Shown here: positions 6,523-6,996 of the stretch, one piece after another
How the letters are laid out: every line of letters starts with the position of its first letter
How positions within the stretch are numbered: position 1 is the stretch's first letter
Source: Bacilli bacterium
Lineage (GTDB): Bacteria > Bacillota_I > Bacilli_A > RFN20 > CAG-826
Length of the DNA stretch: 6,996 nt
Assembly (NCBI GenBank): GCA_016302705.1
Contig: JAEDNC010000048.1
Span: 1-6,996 of the forward strand
Reading direction: 5' to 3'
Notes under the pieces: model-generated
Database searches by the model: none
Told to the model about the DNA's origin: nothing
The model's input: only the letters and a program-made list of their open reading frames with translations
Translations under genes and position numbers: made by a program

Positions 6523-6537
6523 TATGTCTAAGACATA
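6523..6537. repeat. Perfect 15-bp dyad
   Basis: TATGTCT-A-AGACATA is a perfect inverted repeat around one central base. It lies about 77 bp upstream of the GGDEF -35 box. The size and symmetry suit a dimeric regulator site, but no regulator is identified. Confidence 0.5.
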
Positions 6538-6539
6538 TT

Positions 6540-6667
6540 TCCACTATTTAAAGGAGTGGACTTCTTGCTCGTTGACTCTAATGAGCCAAGCATAAACAAA
6601 TGATACATATTGAACCAATATCAATACACGCTATTACACTATTCAACAACACTTCGTTGAATTAGCG
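6540..6667. repeat. Cluster of inverted repeats in the intergenic region
   Basis: Four successive hairpin-forming units are visible. They are TCCACT/AGTGGA (6540-6560); CTTGCTC with GAG-C-CAAG, one bulged C (6564-6590); ATATTG-AAC-CAATAT (6607-6621); and CGCTA + ATTCAAC with GTTGAAT + TAGCG (6629-6667, asymmetric inner bulge). The last could stabilise the 3' end of the DUF6273 mRNA, but neither strand has a clear U-run right after it. Otherwise the 280-nt gap at 6405-6684 shows no convincing gene beyond the GGDEF promoter. Confidence 0.5.
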
Positions 6668-6684
6668 TTTATTGAGAAGCTTTT

Positions 6685-6996
6685 TTATAACTTGATAGTA
6701 ATTGCCGGCCTAACACTGCAGTCTGTTTGTGTGTCATCTAGATAGTGAGAAACAGTACCTCCAGTAGAAATATAAAATACGTGGGAGGTGTCATTGTAAT
6801 TGAAACAATAAGGAGTTCGTGTCCAATAAATTCCATTATTTTTATATTGATCAGAATAATATGAGCCGTTTGCCTTTGCCCAATCGGTAGGTTGGCAATA
6901 TCTGGTTTCGTTACTATTTTTTGACGTTGAGAAACCATAATCAGAATTGAGATAGTCTTTATAACTAAGTAAAAACACATTATCTTGAGTGTCCTC
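6685..6996 (-). CDS. DUF6273-type protein, C-terminal part (runs off the window)
   Basis: The frame is open to the window edge: the first visible codons are EDTQDNVFLLSYKDYLN, 104 residues in all, ending at TAA 6687-6685. The pattern is that of the DUF6273 domain: 'VFLLSYKDY', then a ...YCQPTDWAKANG block, an aromatic-rich YWTRTPY turn, STGGTVSHY and the closing VRPAITIKL. Such domains end large secreted or cell-surface proteins of gut Bacillota and related groups; no enzymatic activity is established that I know of. The GTG at 6978 could be mistaken for a start, but it is the Val inside the conserved 'VFLLS' motif with open frame before it, so the gene begins outside the window. No signal peptide or anchor can be judged. 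Confidence in the domain is good; the protein's role is unknown. Confidence 0.75.
   Translation of the reverse strand, partial: EDTQDNVFLLSYKDYLNSDYGFSTSKNSNETRYCQPTDWAKANGSYYSDQYKNNGIYWTRTPYCFNYNDTSHVFYISTGGTVSHYLDDTQTDCSVRPAITIKL

Noticed and set aside
6546..6600. Short + strand peptide after AAAGGAG (TTG start, LVDSNEPSINK).
   Set aside because: Twelve codons, a weak start codon, no conserved feature and no partner gene on that strand; chance is more likely.
6738..6980. Second minus-strand frame overlapping the DUF6273 gene.
   Set aside because: It is an out-of-frame shadow; the other frame carries the recognisable domain motifs.

Overview
The window is AT-rich bacterial DNA. It uses the standard code: Trp is TGG and TAA is the main stop. 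Shine-Dalgarno sites are present before three genes. The gene content (a DUF6273-type surface or secreted protein, a 7-TM GGDEF protein, a Fic protein with a C-terminal winged helix, an EF-G paralogue and an AbiE-type toxin-antitoxin pair) fits a low-GC Bacillota/Mollicutes-related, probably gut-associated lineage. That placement is inferred from composition and gene families; no rRNA or species marker is present.

Layout, left to right: (1) positions 2-88 (+) are the last 28 codons of an FAD-dependent oxidoreductase, followed by a terminator hairpin (90-132). (2) Positions 197-1857 (-) hold an AbiE-type pair, transcribed abiEi then abiEii with a short overlap. The toxin half carries a +1-nt change in a 7-A tract that splits it into two frames. 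(3) Positions 1858-1950 contain the likely abiE promoter and a candidate AbiEi operator. Positions 1951-1993 hold a second terminator that is nearly identical, in inverted orientation, to the one at 90-132. (4) Positions 1999-5089 (-) form a tight two-gene operon, fic then an EF-G-like GTPase, with a 10-nt gap and a Shine-Dalgarno that overlaps the fic stop codon. (5) Positions 5202-6404 (-) encode a 7-TM diguanylate-cyclase-like protein interrupted by one in-frame TAG just after the GGDEF motif. A strong promoter lies so close to its start that the mRNA would be nearly leaderless. (6) Positions 6405-6684 are non-coding and unusually rich in inverted repeats. (7) Positions 6685-6996 (-) are the C-terminus of a DUF6273 protein that runs off the window.

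A recurring theme is translation. MenT-type relatives of AbiEii modify tRNA, the EF-G paralogue should act on the ribosome, and some Fic relatives (Doc) modify a translational GTPase. The most notable point is the fic/EF-G-like operon. The Fic protein has lost both the acidic residue of its active-site motif and the usual auto-inhibitory Glu, and the GTPase has lost the catalytic PGH histidine. A Fic protein that regulates or modifies its partner GTPase is a testable but unproven idea. Two of the genes (abiEii, GGDEF) carry single lesions and may be recent pseudogenes, phase variants or sequencing errors.
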